Part shown: positions 24,008-31,890 of the stretch, piece by piece | Numbering within the stretch: position 1 is the first letter of the stretch | Layout of the letters: every line of letters begins with the position of its first letter | Assembly (NCBI RefSeq): GCF_002860285.1 | Contig: NZ_PGVF01000030.1 | Span: forward strand, 1 to 42,435 | Direction of reading: 5' to 3' | Length of the DNA stretch: 42,435 nucleotides | Origin: Bacillus sp. M6-12 | GTDB lineage: Bacteria > Bacillota > Bacilli > Bacillales > DSM-1321 | Made by a program: the position numbers and the translations under genes | The notes under the pieces: model-generated | The model's database searches: none | What the model saw: only the letters and a program-made list of their open reading frames with translations | Told to the model about the DNA's origin: nothing

Positions 24008-24766
24008 ATGTCTCAATCCATTATTGAATTGAACAAAATAGCAAAGCATTTTGAGCGGAAGATAGCCTTATCTTCCCTTTCTTTTATTATCAAAAAAGGT
24101 GAGCATATAGCATTGATCGGACCTAGCGGAGCAGGTAAGTCTACACTTCTCAACATCCTGGCTGGCATAACTGCGGCTGATAGCGGAGAATATGTGCTGG
24201 ATAGAAAACCTATCACGTCTTACCAGAAAAGAAATATACGTTCAAGGAAAATAGGTGTTATCCGCCAGCAGTTTGATTTGATTTCAGCTCTTCCTGTCAT
24301 TCAGAACGTGCTTGCTGGCAAGCTTGGAGAATGGGGATTTTTCAAATCGCTGGTTTCCCTTCTGTTTCCAATGGAAAAAGAAACTGCAGCAAACGCCCTT
24401 GATCAAGTTGGGCTTCTGGATAAAATGTACGAGCGGACGTCCCGGCTATCTGGGGGCGAACAGCAGCGAGTAGCTTTAGCCCGTTTACTTGTCCAAAATC
24501 CCGAAGTGATTTTGGCCGATGAACCTGTTGCATCCCTCGACCCGGCCCGTGCAGAGGATATTTTATCCTTAATGACAGAGCTAGTGAAAAACAAAGATCA
24601 AACATTAATTGTCAGCCTGCATTCAGTCGAATATGCAAAAAAGTACTTTTCTCGGATAATTGCCTTAAGGGACGGGGAAATTTTCTTTGACCTTCCCACA
24701 GAGCAGGTTACAGATACACATTTAGCCAGCCTTTACACATTAAAAGGAGAGGCAGAGGATGAATAA
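24008..24766 (+). CDS. PhnC-like ABC transporter ATPase
   Basis: A 252-residue ATP-binding subunit powering the importer encoded by its neighbours. Walker A GPSGAGKS is at residues 38-45, the Q-loop in GVIRQQFDLI, the ABC signature LSGGEQQR, Walker B VILADEPVASLDP, and the switch His in IVSLHSVEYA. The best family match is PhnC (phosphonate/phosphite type), consistent with the PhnD-like receptor 10 bp upstream. It overlaps the next gene by 8 bp, showing translational coupling. The substrate depends on the receptor; see 23092. Confidence 0.92.
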   Translation: MSQSIIELNKIAKHFERKIALSSLSFIIKKGEHIALIGPSGAGKSTLLNILAGITAADSGEYVLDRKPITSYQKRNIRSRKIGVIRQQFDLISALPVIQNVLAGKLGEWGFFKSLVSLLFPMEKETAANALDQVGLLDKMYERTSRLSGGEQQRVALARLLVQNPEVILADEPVASLDPARAEDILSLMTELVKNKDQTLIVSLHSVEYAKKYFSRIIALRDGEIFFDLPTEQVTDTHLASLYTLKGEAEDE

Positions 24767-25559
24767 GCTATTATTTTTCCTTAGTTACTATAAAAAATCG
24801 CTGTTGACCCTGCTTTTAATGCTTATTTTCGTTTGGAGCCTTTTCTCAGTTAAGTGGAACGCTGACCTGCTTCACCCCGGCGGAGGCGTAACAACAAGGC
24901 AGATATTTGAAGCGCTTCTTGCGCCCGACATTTCTCCTGACATTTTGATACTGGCCCTTGAATCCTCCTGGATTACCTTGGTATACGCAGTGGCTGGGAT
25001 GTCAGTCGCCATAATCTTAGCCTTTTTCTTCGGAATTATGGCCTCTGGAATTCTTGCTGGATCTCACTTTAGCCAATTTGCAGTATCAGGATTTTTTCGT
25101 GGCGTTCTCGCATTTACAAGGGCGATTCATGAGCTGGTCTGGGCCTGGCTGTTTGTTGCGGCGATTGGCCTCTCCCCCTACGCAGCTGTTTTTGCGCTTG
25201 GCATTCCGTATGGAGGCATACTGGGTAAAATTTTTGCCGATATGCTGAATGATATCCCTGAAGAACCAATAAAGGCGCTGGAAACGGCTGGAGCCTCAAA
25301 GCTTCAAACACTGCTGTACGGCTATTTGCCTCTTGTCCGTGCCAATATCATCAGCTATGTTATGTACCGGTTCGAATGCTCTATCCGCTCTTCAGCTATT
25401 ATGAGCTTTGTCGGACTCGGCGGGCTTGGTTATCAAATCCAGCTGTCACTGTCTGATTTGCAGTATGACGAAGTTTGGACATTTTTATTTTTCCTGATAG
25501 CACTTGTAGTCCTGATTGATGCCTGGAGTAATTTATTGAGAAAGCGGATGGTTTTATGA
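24759..25559 (+). CDS. PhnE-like ABC permease, first copy
   Basis: A 266-residue membrane subunit with about six hydrophobic segments. The ATPase-contacting EAA loop is visible as EEPIKALETAGASKLQTLLY, followed by GYLPLVRANIISYVMYRFEC, and the PhnE-type end SSAIMSFVGLGGLGYQIQLS. AGGAG lies before the ATG at 24759, inside the ATPase gene. It is followed by a second permease with a 4-bp ATGA overlap, so the channel is probably a heterodimer. Confidence 0.9.
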   Translation: MNKLLFFLSYYKKSLLTLLLMLIFVWSLFSVKWNADLLHPGGGVTTRQIFEALLAPDISPDILILALESSWITLVYAVAGMSVAIILAFFFGIMASGILAGSHFSQFAVSGFFRGVLAFTRAIHELVWAWLFVAAIGLSPYAAVFALGIPYGGILGKIFADMLNDIPEEPIKALETAGASKLQTLLYGYLPLVRANIISYVMYRFECSIRSSAIMSFVGLGGLGYQIQLSLSDLQYDEVWTFLFFLIALVVLIDAWSNLLRKRMVL

Positions 25560-26416
25560 AAAAGACCCTGTCTTATCCAGAAAAGAAACGGTCCTTTACG
25601 TTCGTCACCTTTTCGATTATTGCTGTATTGGCCTTGTTAGCTGCCTCCTGGGGATATATTTTCTTCGCTGAAAATGCCAGTTTCTTTGGACTCTTTACCG
25701 AAAAAAATTACTTGTACGCCAAGAAATTCCTTAGCGGACTTGCTGGGATTGGCGAAGAAAACCCTGCCTTCACCAGTAAAGAAAGCTGGATCAACGCTTT
25801 AAAGCTGACATATGAGACGCTGCAAATGAGCGTAATGGCAGCCGGTTTTGCAACGGTGACCGCCCTGCTAACTGTTATCCCTGCTGCGCGCAATGTAGCT
25901 GACGGAACTTTAACACTTTCAAAGCGCTGGTACCGCTGGATATTATTTGGGATTGTCAGGGGTTTATATATTTTTTCAAGAGCCGTTCCTGAGCTTGTCT
26001 GGGCAATGGTAATTGTCTTCATCCTAAAGCCAGGTATCCTTCCGGGAGCCCTCGCCCTTGCTCTTCACAATTTCGGAATCCTCGGAAAGCTATTCGCTGA
26101 AATAATCGAAGATATCGATATGAAGCCAGTACGGAACCTTGCATCAAGCGGAGCATCAAATGCCCAAATTCTGTTTTACGGTGTCATCCCGGCAGTTATG
26201 CCAAAGTTCCTGACATATATCTTATACCGCTGGGAAGTGATCATGCGGACTTCTATTATTGTTGGTTTTGTCGGTGCAGGCGGTCTGGGACAGCAATTTA
26301 AATTGAGCATGAGTTTCTTCAATTATACTGATATCACTCTTTTACTTATCTGCTATCTCTTGCTGGTCGCCCTGTCTGATGCAATTTCTGAAGCATTCAG
26401 ACGGGCATCCAGGTAG
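25556..26416 (+). CDS. PhnE-like ABC permease, second copy
   Basis: A 286-residue permease paralogous to the preceding gene, with a longer N-terminus and an extra extracytoplasmic stretch (ENASFFGLFTEKNYLYAKKF). EAA loop: MKPVRNLASSGASNAQILFY; then GVIPAVMPKFLTYILYRWEV and TSIIVGFVGAGGLGQQFKLS. Starting ATGA overlaps the previous stop. Last gene of the importer operon; a terminator follows at 26453. Confidence 0.9.
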   Translation: MKKTLSYPEKKRSFTFVTFSIIAVLALLAASWGYIFFAENASFFGLFTEKNYLYAKKFLSGLAGIGEENPAFTSKESWINALKLTYETLQMSVMAAGFATVTALLTVIPAARNVADGTLTLSKRWYRWILFGIVRGLYIFSRAVPELVWAMVIVFILKPGILPGALALALHNFGILGKLFAEIIEDIDMKPVRNLASSGASNAQILFYGVIPAVMPKFLTYILYRWEVIMRTSIIVGFVGAGGLGQQFKLSMSFFNYTDITLLLICYLLLVALSDAISEAFRRASR

Positions 26417-26452
26417 CCATGATTTATAAATAGTGTTTAAATAAGACAACTC

Positions 26453-26484
26453 ACAAGGATGCCTTCAGAGCATCCTTGTTTTAT
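26453..26484 (+). terminator. Terminator of the PhnD-type transporter operon
   Basis: A perfect 10-bp stem ACAAGGATGC / GCATCCTTGT, a 7-nt loop, then TTTATTGT. It begins 36 bp after the last permease stop. Confidence 0.88.
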
Positions 26485-26562
26485 TGTCTGATAAATAGCC
26501 AGGTCAGAACATTTATTAGAATTGTTTTACAAAATTCCTGCACATTGAATCATGATAAGTAG

Positions 26563-26593
26563 AAAAAAGGAGCCCGGTCAAGGCTCCTTTTTT
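26563..26593. terminator. Bidirectional terminator between the transporter and cobalamin operons
   Basis: A perfect 12-bp stem AAAAAAGGAGCC / GGCTCCTTTTTT with a 7-nt loop. The six A and six T give a U-tail in both directions. It is the likely end of the long cob operon mRNA, about 230 bp past the cblS stop, and a backup for the importer operon. Confidence 0.85.
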
Positions 26594-26689
26594 CGCTGAA
26601 ATGAAATTATTTCACTGAAATTCCTTAAAACTTAAAATTTACTATCTTCTGAAGTGAAAAATACCAACTTTAAAGCTTCCTTTTCAACC

Positions 26690-26793
26690 TTACTGTCCAG
26701 AATCAGCAGTTTACTTGCCGTTTCTGAGATTTTCTATCCAAAAACAGAAGATTACTTGCCAAAACTTCCATTTTACTCGCCAACTATCTTCAC
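26690..26793. repeat. Degenerate 21-bp tandem repeat downstream of cblS
   Basis: Five units start with TTACTGTCC (26690), TTACTTGCC (26711), TTCTATCCA (26732), TTACTTGCC (26752) and TTACTCGCC (26773), at steps of 21, 21, 20 and 21 bp. On the minus strand the unit reads about GGCAAGTAA followed by a T-rich half. It is non-coding in all frames and would be in the 3' UTR of the cob operon mRNA. The rest of 26594-26820 shows nothing else. Confidence 0.6.
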
Positions 26794-26820
26794 AACAGCC
26801 TAGCAAGACGTTCTTTACTT

Positions 26821-27549
26821 TCAGTCAGGTTTAATTCGAATAGAATGAAAATAATCCCCTGCTCGGGACTTAATTTCATCGATAGCATCCTTGTTAAAAA
26901 CAGTAATAAAGCAGGTGGACGGCCCGGAGGATTTTTCAATGTCGACTTTCGTGTTTATCTGTTCCCTCCTAAGAAGAACGTTGGGAAATAACTGATTCAA
27001 TTCAAAAAGGATCCCTCTTGAACCCACAGGGATGACTGCTTCCACTTGTACATGTTCACAAAAAACTTTAAAGAGTGATAATGGAGCCGCCTGGCGTTCA
27101 AAATCAATCACTTCGTCGCCCACTAGCGGCAAACCTATAACTGCCAAGGCTAGGTCTGCGTGAAAATCCAGTTCTGCCTTAAGATTTACATGTTTCGCTT
27201 TCCTTCCAATCACTACAACTCCCAGAGCTGATTGCAAAAGCTCCATATTACTTTCTGTACTTCCGGTAATGGATACTCCCTGTATCCCCAGCTCGCCAAG
27301 TGCTTGATTTGCACCTGTTATAACTGCATCCCACTCTTCCTGGCCACAGAAATTTTGTATCGCCACAGCCATCGGCTTCCCGCCAACCGCCATACACTCC
27401 ATCAGCGCTACTCTTGTACTGTAATATCCCAGAACCTCATATGGGACAGCTATCATATCTAGAAGCTTCAATCCGATTCCCCCGCTATTATCAGCAGCAA
27501 TTACCAGGGAGGAATCTTCATCCAAAGGCGTTATTATGGTGTCTCTCAT
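26821..27549 (-). CDS. cblS: CblS-like alpha-ribazole kinase (PurM-like fold)
   Basis: A 242-residue protein of the AIR synthase/PurM-related superfamily, seen in the N-terminal ATP-binding half (MRDTIITPLDEDSSLVIAAD, NSGGIGLKL, VALMECMAVGGKPMAVAI, then GVSITGSTESN). In Listeria and Geobacillus a protein of this type, CblS, phosphorylates alpha-ribazole to alpha-ribazole 5'-phosphate and is encoded with the transporter CblT; the gene upstream here is a matching ECF S component with an ATGA overlap. The assignment is from family plus context. It is the last gene of the cobalamin operon. Together with CobS it would supply the lower ligand without CobT. Confidence 0.8.
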   Translation of the reverse strand: MRDTIITPLDEDSSLVIAADNSGGIGLKLLDMIAVPYEVLGYYSTRVALMECMAVGGKPMAVAIQNFCGQEEWDAVITGANQALGELGIQGVSITGSTESNMELLQSALGVVVIGRKAKHVNLKAELDFHADLALAVIGLPLVGDEVIDFERQAAPLSLFKVFCEHVQVEAVIPVGSRGILFELNQLFPNVLLRREQINTKVDIEKSSGPSTCFITVFNKDAIDEIKSRAGDYFHSIRIKPD

Positions 27550-28031
27550 CGCTCTGTGGCTGCTCTCTTCTTTATAATTGGCGCTATTTTAGGAATGGCG
27601 AAAATGGCAGCCAATACATTTATGAGAGCTCCCGCAAGCAGTGATGGCACAACAGCAATATAAAAGGCCATCCCGAGGAATATCAATAAAGGCAGTGGGG
27701 CTAAAATAGCATTTCCGATGAAAAATACGGCGCCCGCTGTCATTTGTTTGTCTTTTTGATAAAGAAAACCGAAAAGGCCAACAATAATAGCCATTTCCAC
27801 AGCTATTAATATATGCAGCTGCCCTAGCGGCATTCCGCCGATAATGGCGGAGGCAATATGGCCCAACGCGGCAATGATGGCTCCGGCAGGGACCCCTAGA
27901 AGAGCTGAAGCCAGCAGGGCAGGAAATGTATCAAGAGCAACGCTGCCGACTATAGCCGGGATTTTGATGGAGGCCCCAACAGCCGATAGAGCGATAAATA
28001 GAGCAATAATACTCGCCTTTTTTGCTGCCAT
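27546..28031 (-). CDS. cblT: CblT-like ECF transporter S component (alpha-ribazole uptake)
   Basis: A 161-residue, very hydrophobic protein with five or six membrane segments and the small-residue-rich N-terminus of ECF substrate-specificity subunits (SIIALFIALSAVGASIKIPA, LDTFPALLASALLGVPAGAI). S components capture a vitamin or precursor and work with a shared EcfA/EcfA'/EcfT module, which is not in this window. Pairing with a CblS-like kinase in a cobalamin operon points to alpha-ribazole. Its ATG directly follows the TAA of the adenosyltransferase gene, and it overlaps cblS by 4 bp. Another corrinoid-related substrate is possible. Confidence 0.78.
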   Translation of the reverse strand: MAAKKASIIALFIALSAVGASIKIPAIVGSVALDTFPALLASALLGVPAGAIIAALGHIASAIIGGMPLGQLHILIAVEMAIIVGLFGFLYQKDKQMTAGAVFFIGNAILAPLPLLIFLGMAFYIAVVPSLLAGALINVLAAIFAIPKIAPIIKKRAATER

Positions 28032-28616
28032 TTATTGATCTTCCTTTCGCTTTCCGTCGCGGAATACCTTCGCACTCCGGATATACTCCACATCCTTGAC
28101 ATCAAGCCGAAAGTTAATAACCCTTGCTAATGCAAAAAAATAATCAGACAAACGGTTTAAAAATTTCAATGTTACCTGGGGAAGGCTCCCGTCTGTTTTC
28201 ATCAAAGCAACAACCAAACGTTCAGCACGCCTAGTGACTGTCCTGGCAATATGGACAGAGGCTGACGGCTTGCTGCCCCCTGGAAGGATAAATCTTTCAA
28301 GCTCTGGAGCTTCCTTGATCAATTCATCAATTCTGGCTTCCAGGTAATCCACCGCTTCATCACTCAGTTTCATCGGACGTTTGTCGGACACATTTGCCAG
28401 GTCGCCCCCGCAATCAAATAATTCATGCTGTATTTTTTCAAGATCACTAATAATATCATCGAATCTCCTGGAATCAAGCTCCGCGAGAGCCTGGCCTACA
28501 AAGCAATTTACCTCATCTACCGTGCCGTATGCTTCGACCCTGATATCATCTTTATCCACTCTGCCGCCAATTAAGCTTGTTTTCCCTTGATCACCTGTCC
28601 GTGTATAAATTCTCAT
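28032..28616 (-). CDS. pduO: PduO-type ATP:cob(I)alamin adenosyltransferase
   Basis: Transfers the adenosyl group of ATP to cob(I)alamin or cobinamide, making the coenzyme form that the rest of the assembly pathway needs. The 194-residue protein has the PduO N-terminal ATP loop RIYTRTGDQGKTSLIGGRV, then VEAYGTVDEVNCFVGQAL, and the C-terminal signature FILPGGSKPSASVHIARTVT followed by RRAERL. GGGGGAT stands before the ATG. It lies 13 bp after the second CobU-like gene and abuts cblT. Confidence 0.94.
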   Translation of the reverse strand: MRIYTRTGDQGKTSLIGGRVDKDDIRVEAYGTVDEVNCFVGQALAELDSRRFDDIISDLEKIQHELFDCGGDLANVSDKRPMKLSDEAVDYLEARIDELIKEAPELERFILPGGSKPSASVHIARTVTRRAERLVVALMKTDGSLPQVTLKFLNRLSDYFFALARVINFRLDVKDVEYIRSAKVFRDGKRKEDQ

Positions 28617-28629
28617 TTGATATCCCCCT

Positions 28630-29067
28630 CTATTTTAGTTGGCTGCCTACCCCATACCATATCAGATCAACCCGGTCACTGGCAGCGGTGAGGTCCTGAT
28701 AGGCCCAGCCGGTAAGGTCCCTCCATTTTCTTTCGTTAGGATCAACAGGGACTATGCCCTTTGAAATGTCTGTACCAATAAATATGATTTGGCGGCCGCT
28801 TTCCTCTTGCTCCCATGATTTCCATTTCAGCAATGATTGCTGCCAGGACTTCCTCCATTCGCTAAATTCAATTGTATGGCAGTCTCTTTTTATCCAAAGT
28901 TCGAGCCCTTCCATGACAATTAAGTCGGTGCCTGACTCATTAATGCGATAATCGAATACATCCCCAGAGTAGGCCGAAATCCAACGGCAATCCGAATCAT
29001 TAAGCTGATAATAATTTCTTACCCATTGAGATTTGCCGTTAAAGGCACCTCCCGTAATGAAATGCAT
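28630..29067 (-). CDS. Short CobU-like protein (second copy)
   Basis: A 145-residue P-loop protein related to CobU, the adenosylcobinamide kinase/guanylyltransferase. It keeps Walker A (GGAFNGKS, residues 6-13) and the C-terminal CobU consensus (GTDISKGIVPVDPNERKWRD, then LTGWAYQ). It has lost the middle segment containing the HHxxGR guanylylation motif. The other CobU-like protein in this operon (31856) has the reverse pattern. The start at 29067 has AGGAGGGGGAG and lies 49 bp inside the upstream cobC-like gene. It could be a subunit or accessory of CobU; its own activity is uncertain. Confidence 0.82.
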   Translation of the reverse strand: MHFITGGAFNGKSQWVRNYYQLNDSDCRWISAYSGDVFDYRINESGTDLIVMEGLELWIKRDCHTIEFSEWRKSWQQSLLKWKSWEQEESGRQIIFIGTDISKGIVPVDPNERKWRDLTGWAYQDLTAASDRVDLIWYGVGSQLK

Positions 29068-29645
29068 CGGCTCCCCCTCCTAAACGCTTCCTTCGTCCAA
29101 ACCAATTCAAAACCTTTTCCATGCCCGATATTCCAGTCCCAAAAGTCCCTTTGCTCCGGGGCTAATTTTGTTAGCAGAGTACGGATAACACCGCCATGCG
29201 TTACGACCGCTGCCCTTGATACATTTCCAGTGATCCCTGTTTCAGCCAGCCAGCTCCATTCCTGTAAAATTCGCTTCTCAAATTCAGGAAAGAACTCGCC
29301 TTGCGGAATTTTTTCTGTAAAGGGATTCAGCAGCCATTGTTTATATTCCGGGTCCTCTTCCAAATCCTGATGCGTCAAATTTTCCCAGCTGCCAAAATTC
29401 ATTTCCCGAAAACCGCTTCGTTTTTGAATTGGCTGCCCGGGAAAAAGAATGTTTGCCGTTTCTGTGCATCTCCCTAAATCACTGGAGACAATCCATTCAT
29501 ACTTGCCAATCCTGTTCTTCAATTTAATTATTTGTTGCACTCCTTCTCCGGTAAGCTGAGACTCGCTCCAGCCTAAGTACTCTTTCCTTATATTGGCCTC
29601 TGTCAGGCCATGACGAAATAATGCAATAACCACACCATCATCCAA
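29019..29645 (-). CDS. cobC: CobC-like histidine phosphatase (alpha-ribazole phosphatase)
   Basis: A phosphoglycerate-mutase-like phosphatase, 208 residues. Catalytic motif FRHG with His12, then SSDLGRCTETA, the acid-region FREMNFGSWENLTHQDLEED and the second His in VVTHGGVIRTL. In this operon it should remove the phosphate from alpha-ribazole-5'-phosphate or from cobalamin-5'-phosphate, the last step of assembly. The start is not certain: the frame opens with TTG at 29645, inside the cobS gene (43-bp overlap), and GTG four codons later is an alternative. The downstream CobU-like gene overlaps its end. Confidence 0.88.
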   Translation of the reverse strand: MDDGVVIALFRHGLTEANIRKEYLGWSESQLTGEGVQQIIKLKNRIGKYEWIVSSDLGRCTETANILFPGQPIQKRSGFREMNFGSWENLTHQDLEEDPEYKQWLLNPFTEKIPQGEFFPEFEKRILQEWSWLAETGITGNVSRAAVVTHGGVIRTLLTKLAPEQRDFWDWNIGHGKGFELVWTKEAFRRGSRCISLREVPLTANLNG

Positions 29646-30394
29646 AGTACCAGCTCAGTCCCTTCTACAGAAGCACCAATCACATCCCCTGTTATCCCGC
29701 CGAACCAGTCGACAATCTTCTTTTTAAGGGATACAGCCATAAATAAGGCAGCTGCCAGCATAATCACAATTGAAGGCAATACATCATCGGCCAAAAAATA
29801 AACAGCTGCACAAAAGAACATCGTGTACACCAAGTATCCAATTAAACTTGTGCTGCCTGCTTTTTTTTGAAAAAAAGAGGCAAGTCCCTCCTGTTTTGCC
29901 AAACCTGCCCTTATTAATAAGTACCCCATTACCTGCCTGCTCAAAAATGGGATGGCAGCAATCATTAAATAACTTGCAAAGGATGCATTTCCTGTAATCT
30001 CAAAAATAAAAACCAATCTGCTGCTCAGCAGAACAATTACGGATAATACGCCGAAAGCGCCCGTCCGCGGATCTTTCATGATCTCCAGCCGTCTTTCAAT
30101 GTCCCTGTATGAAAAAAAGGCATCACTTGCATCCATCCAGCCGTCCAGATGCAGCCCTCCGGTTAGCAGGATCGTAAGCAGCCAGAGCAGGAAAGCAATT
30201 GCAAGCTGTGAAAAAGGGGTCCCATTTAGCATTAAATACAGGACGCCTGCATAGACTGACCCCTGCAATAATCCGAGCAGCGGAAAGGTTTGTACGGCTT
30301 TTTTTATGTAAGCGGCATCAAGCGGAAGAGCAGTCCGTACCGGAATAGCAGTAAAAAACTGAAGGTTAATTAAGAACCCCACTATGAACTTCAT
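29603..30394 (-). CDS. cobS: Cobalamin-5'-phosphate synthase CobS
   Basis: Membrane enzyme joining AdoGDP-cobinamide with alpha-ribazole (phosphate). The 263-residue protein has about six membrane segments. The metal-binding signature GGLHLDGWMDASDAFFS is intact, followed by RRLEIMKDPRTGAFG and, near the end, GGITGDVIGASVEGTE. The frame extends to 30439, but ATG 30394 has GGAGGAG 6 bases upstream and an ATGA overlap with the cobQ stop, so it is preferred. It is positioned between cobQ and cobC. Confidence 0.95.
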   Translation of the reverse strand: MKFIVGFLINLQFFTAIPVRTALPLDAAYIKKAVQTFPLLGLLQGSVYAGVLYLMLNGTPFSQLAIAFLLWLLTILLTGGLHLDGWMDASDAFFSYRDIERRLEIMKDPRTGAFGVLSVIVLLSSRLVFIFEITGNASFASYLMIAAIPFLSRQVMGYLLIRAGLAKQEGLASFFQKKAGSTSLIGYLVYTMFFCAAVYFLADDVLPSIVIMLAAALFMAVSLKKKIVDWFGGITGDVIGASVEGTELVLWMMVWLLHYFVMA

Positions 30395-31890
30395 GCAGGG
30401 CTCCTCCATTGAAAAATGATTTCTTTTAGCTGAACCCAATCCAAGTGTGGCTTAATACTGTCCGCCAATTCGTCATAGCTTTTATTTTTCACATTACCTA
30501 CGTCCACTGCAGCCAATAAAGGCAGCTGCTTGTCTTTGCGGATTTTATTTAGCCATTCATTTCTCCAGAAATCATTATGGAATACATGGTGCAAATAGGT
30601 GCCAATGATTCTTCCGTTTTCGCAGGAGAAGCCGTCCACCCTGCCATCTTCTAGCCGCAAAAAAGGTGTATAATGCGGGGCCGAGATAGAGGTCATCCCT
30701 AGATGGATTTCATACCCTTCCAAAAAAACTGATTCGTCAGTGAAGAGCCTTCCCTTTGTTCTGACTGTTAGCTTTCGTTCTAGAAAGGTTGTATGTCCTG
30801 GGATGATGGCCAATCCTTTTTCCTCGCTCCCGGACTTTCCGGTATCGGTTCCATCCGGGTCAATCAGCGTTTCACCCATTATCTGGTAGCCTCCGCAAAT
30901 GCCAACAATTCTTCCGCCTCTTCTTTCATAGGCATTTATTGCTTTATCAAGTCCGCTCTTCCGCAAAAAAAGCAAATCATGAATAGTGCTTTTCGTACCA
31001 GGAATGATAACAGCATCAGGCTCTCCTAATCGGCCAGGTTCAGAAATCCATCGGACCGAAACATCTTCTTCATATAAAAATGGCTCTATATCAGTGTAGT
31101 TCGACAGGAAAGGAAGCTTGACAACTGCAATGTCAAGGCCATCCTTAACAGACGCAGAGAATCGGTCAGAAAGCGAGAGGGAATCTTCTCCTTCAATTCT
31201 ATGGCCATCAATATATGGCAGCACACCAAGCACAGGGATACCCGTTCTTTGTTCCAGCCACGCTTTTCCATCTTCAAAAAGTCCAATGTCGCCGCGAAAT
31301 TTATTAATAATCAGGCCCTTGACTCTTTTCTTTTCACTCTCCGGCAGAAGGTCAATTGTCCCTACAATGCTCGCAAACACGCCTCCACGATCGATGTCAG
31401 CAACCAAAAGGGCTGGGACATCGGCAAGCTCTGCTACCTTCATATTTACCAGTTCCCGTTGCTTTAAATTCATTTCAACAGGGCTTCCTGCACCTTCCAT
31501 AACAATTACATCATATAATTCATCCAGCTTTTTCAGGGAAAACAGAATAGCATCAATTCCCTGATCGTAAAAGGAATCCCGATAATCCCTTCCGGAGTAT
31601 GTTTTTATCGCTTTCCCGAATAAGACAACCTCTGAGTGCATATCGGACCGAGGCTTTAGCAATATTGGATTCATCCATTGGGTTGCCTCTGTTTTGGCAG
31701 CTTCCGCCTGAATTCCCTGGGCGCGTCCGATTTCCTTGCCATCCAGCGTTACATAAGAATTATTGGACATATTTTGAGATTTAAAAGGAGCAGCTTTATA
31801 ACCCTCATTGGCAAGCAGACGGCAAATGGCAGTTACGATAAAGCTTTTACCTGTATCAGAAGCTGTCCCGAGAACCATAATTCCATTCAT
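30391..31890 (-). CDS. cobQ: Cobyric acid synthase
   Basis: ATP- and glutamine-dependent amidation of adenosylcobyrinic acid a,c-diamide at four positions, giving adenosylcobyric acid (CbiP/CobQ). The 499-residue protein has the N-terminal dethiobiotin-synthetase-like domain with P-loop GTASDTGKS (residues 8-16), APFKSQNMSNNSY and DIDRGGVFAS. The C-terminal glutamine amidotransferase domain has nucleophile Cys332 in GICGGYQIMG and the late His in GTYLHHVFHN. No cbiA or ring-building gene is nearby, so it must act on scavenged intermediates or on products of genes elsewhere. It overlaps cobU by 35 bp and cobS by 4 bp. Confidence 0.96.
   Translation of the reverse strand: MNGIMVLGTASDTGKSFIVTAICRLLANEGYKAAPFKSQNMSNNSYVTLDGKEIGRAQGIQAEAAKTEATQWMNPILLKPRSDMHSEVVLFGKAIKTYSGRDYRDSFYDQGIDAILFSLKKLDELYDVIVMEGAGSPVEMNLKQRELVNMKVAELADVPALLVADIDRGGVFASIVGTIDLLPESEKKRVKGLIINKFRGDIGLFEDGKAWLEQRTGIPVLGVLPYIDGHRIEGEDSLSLSDRFSASVKDGLDIAVVKLPFLSNYTDIEPFLYEEDVSVRWISEPGRLGEPDAVIIPGTKSTIHDLLFLRKSGLDKAINAYERRGGRIVGICGGYQIMGETLIDPDGTDTGKSGSEEKGLAIIPGHTTFLERKLTVRTKGRLFTDESVFLEGYEIHLGMTSISAPHYTPFLRLEDGRVDGFSCENGRIIGTYLHHVFHNDFWRNEWLNKIRKDKQLPLLAAVDVGNVKNKSYDELADSIKPHLDWVQLKEIIFQWRSPA

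Noticed and set aside
31118..31564. 148-codon plus-strand frame in cobQ
   Set aside because: Antisense shadow of a fully supported gene.
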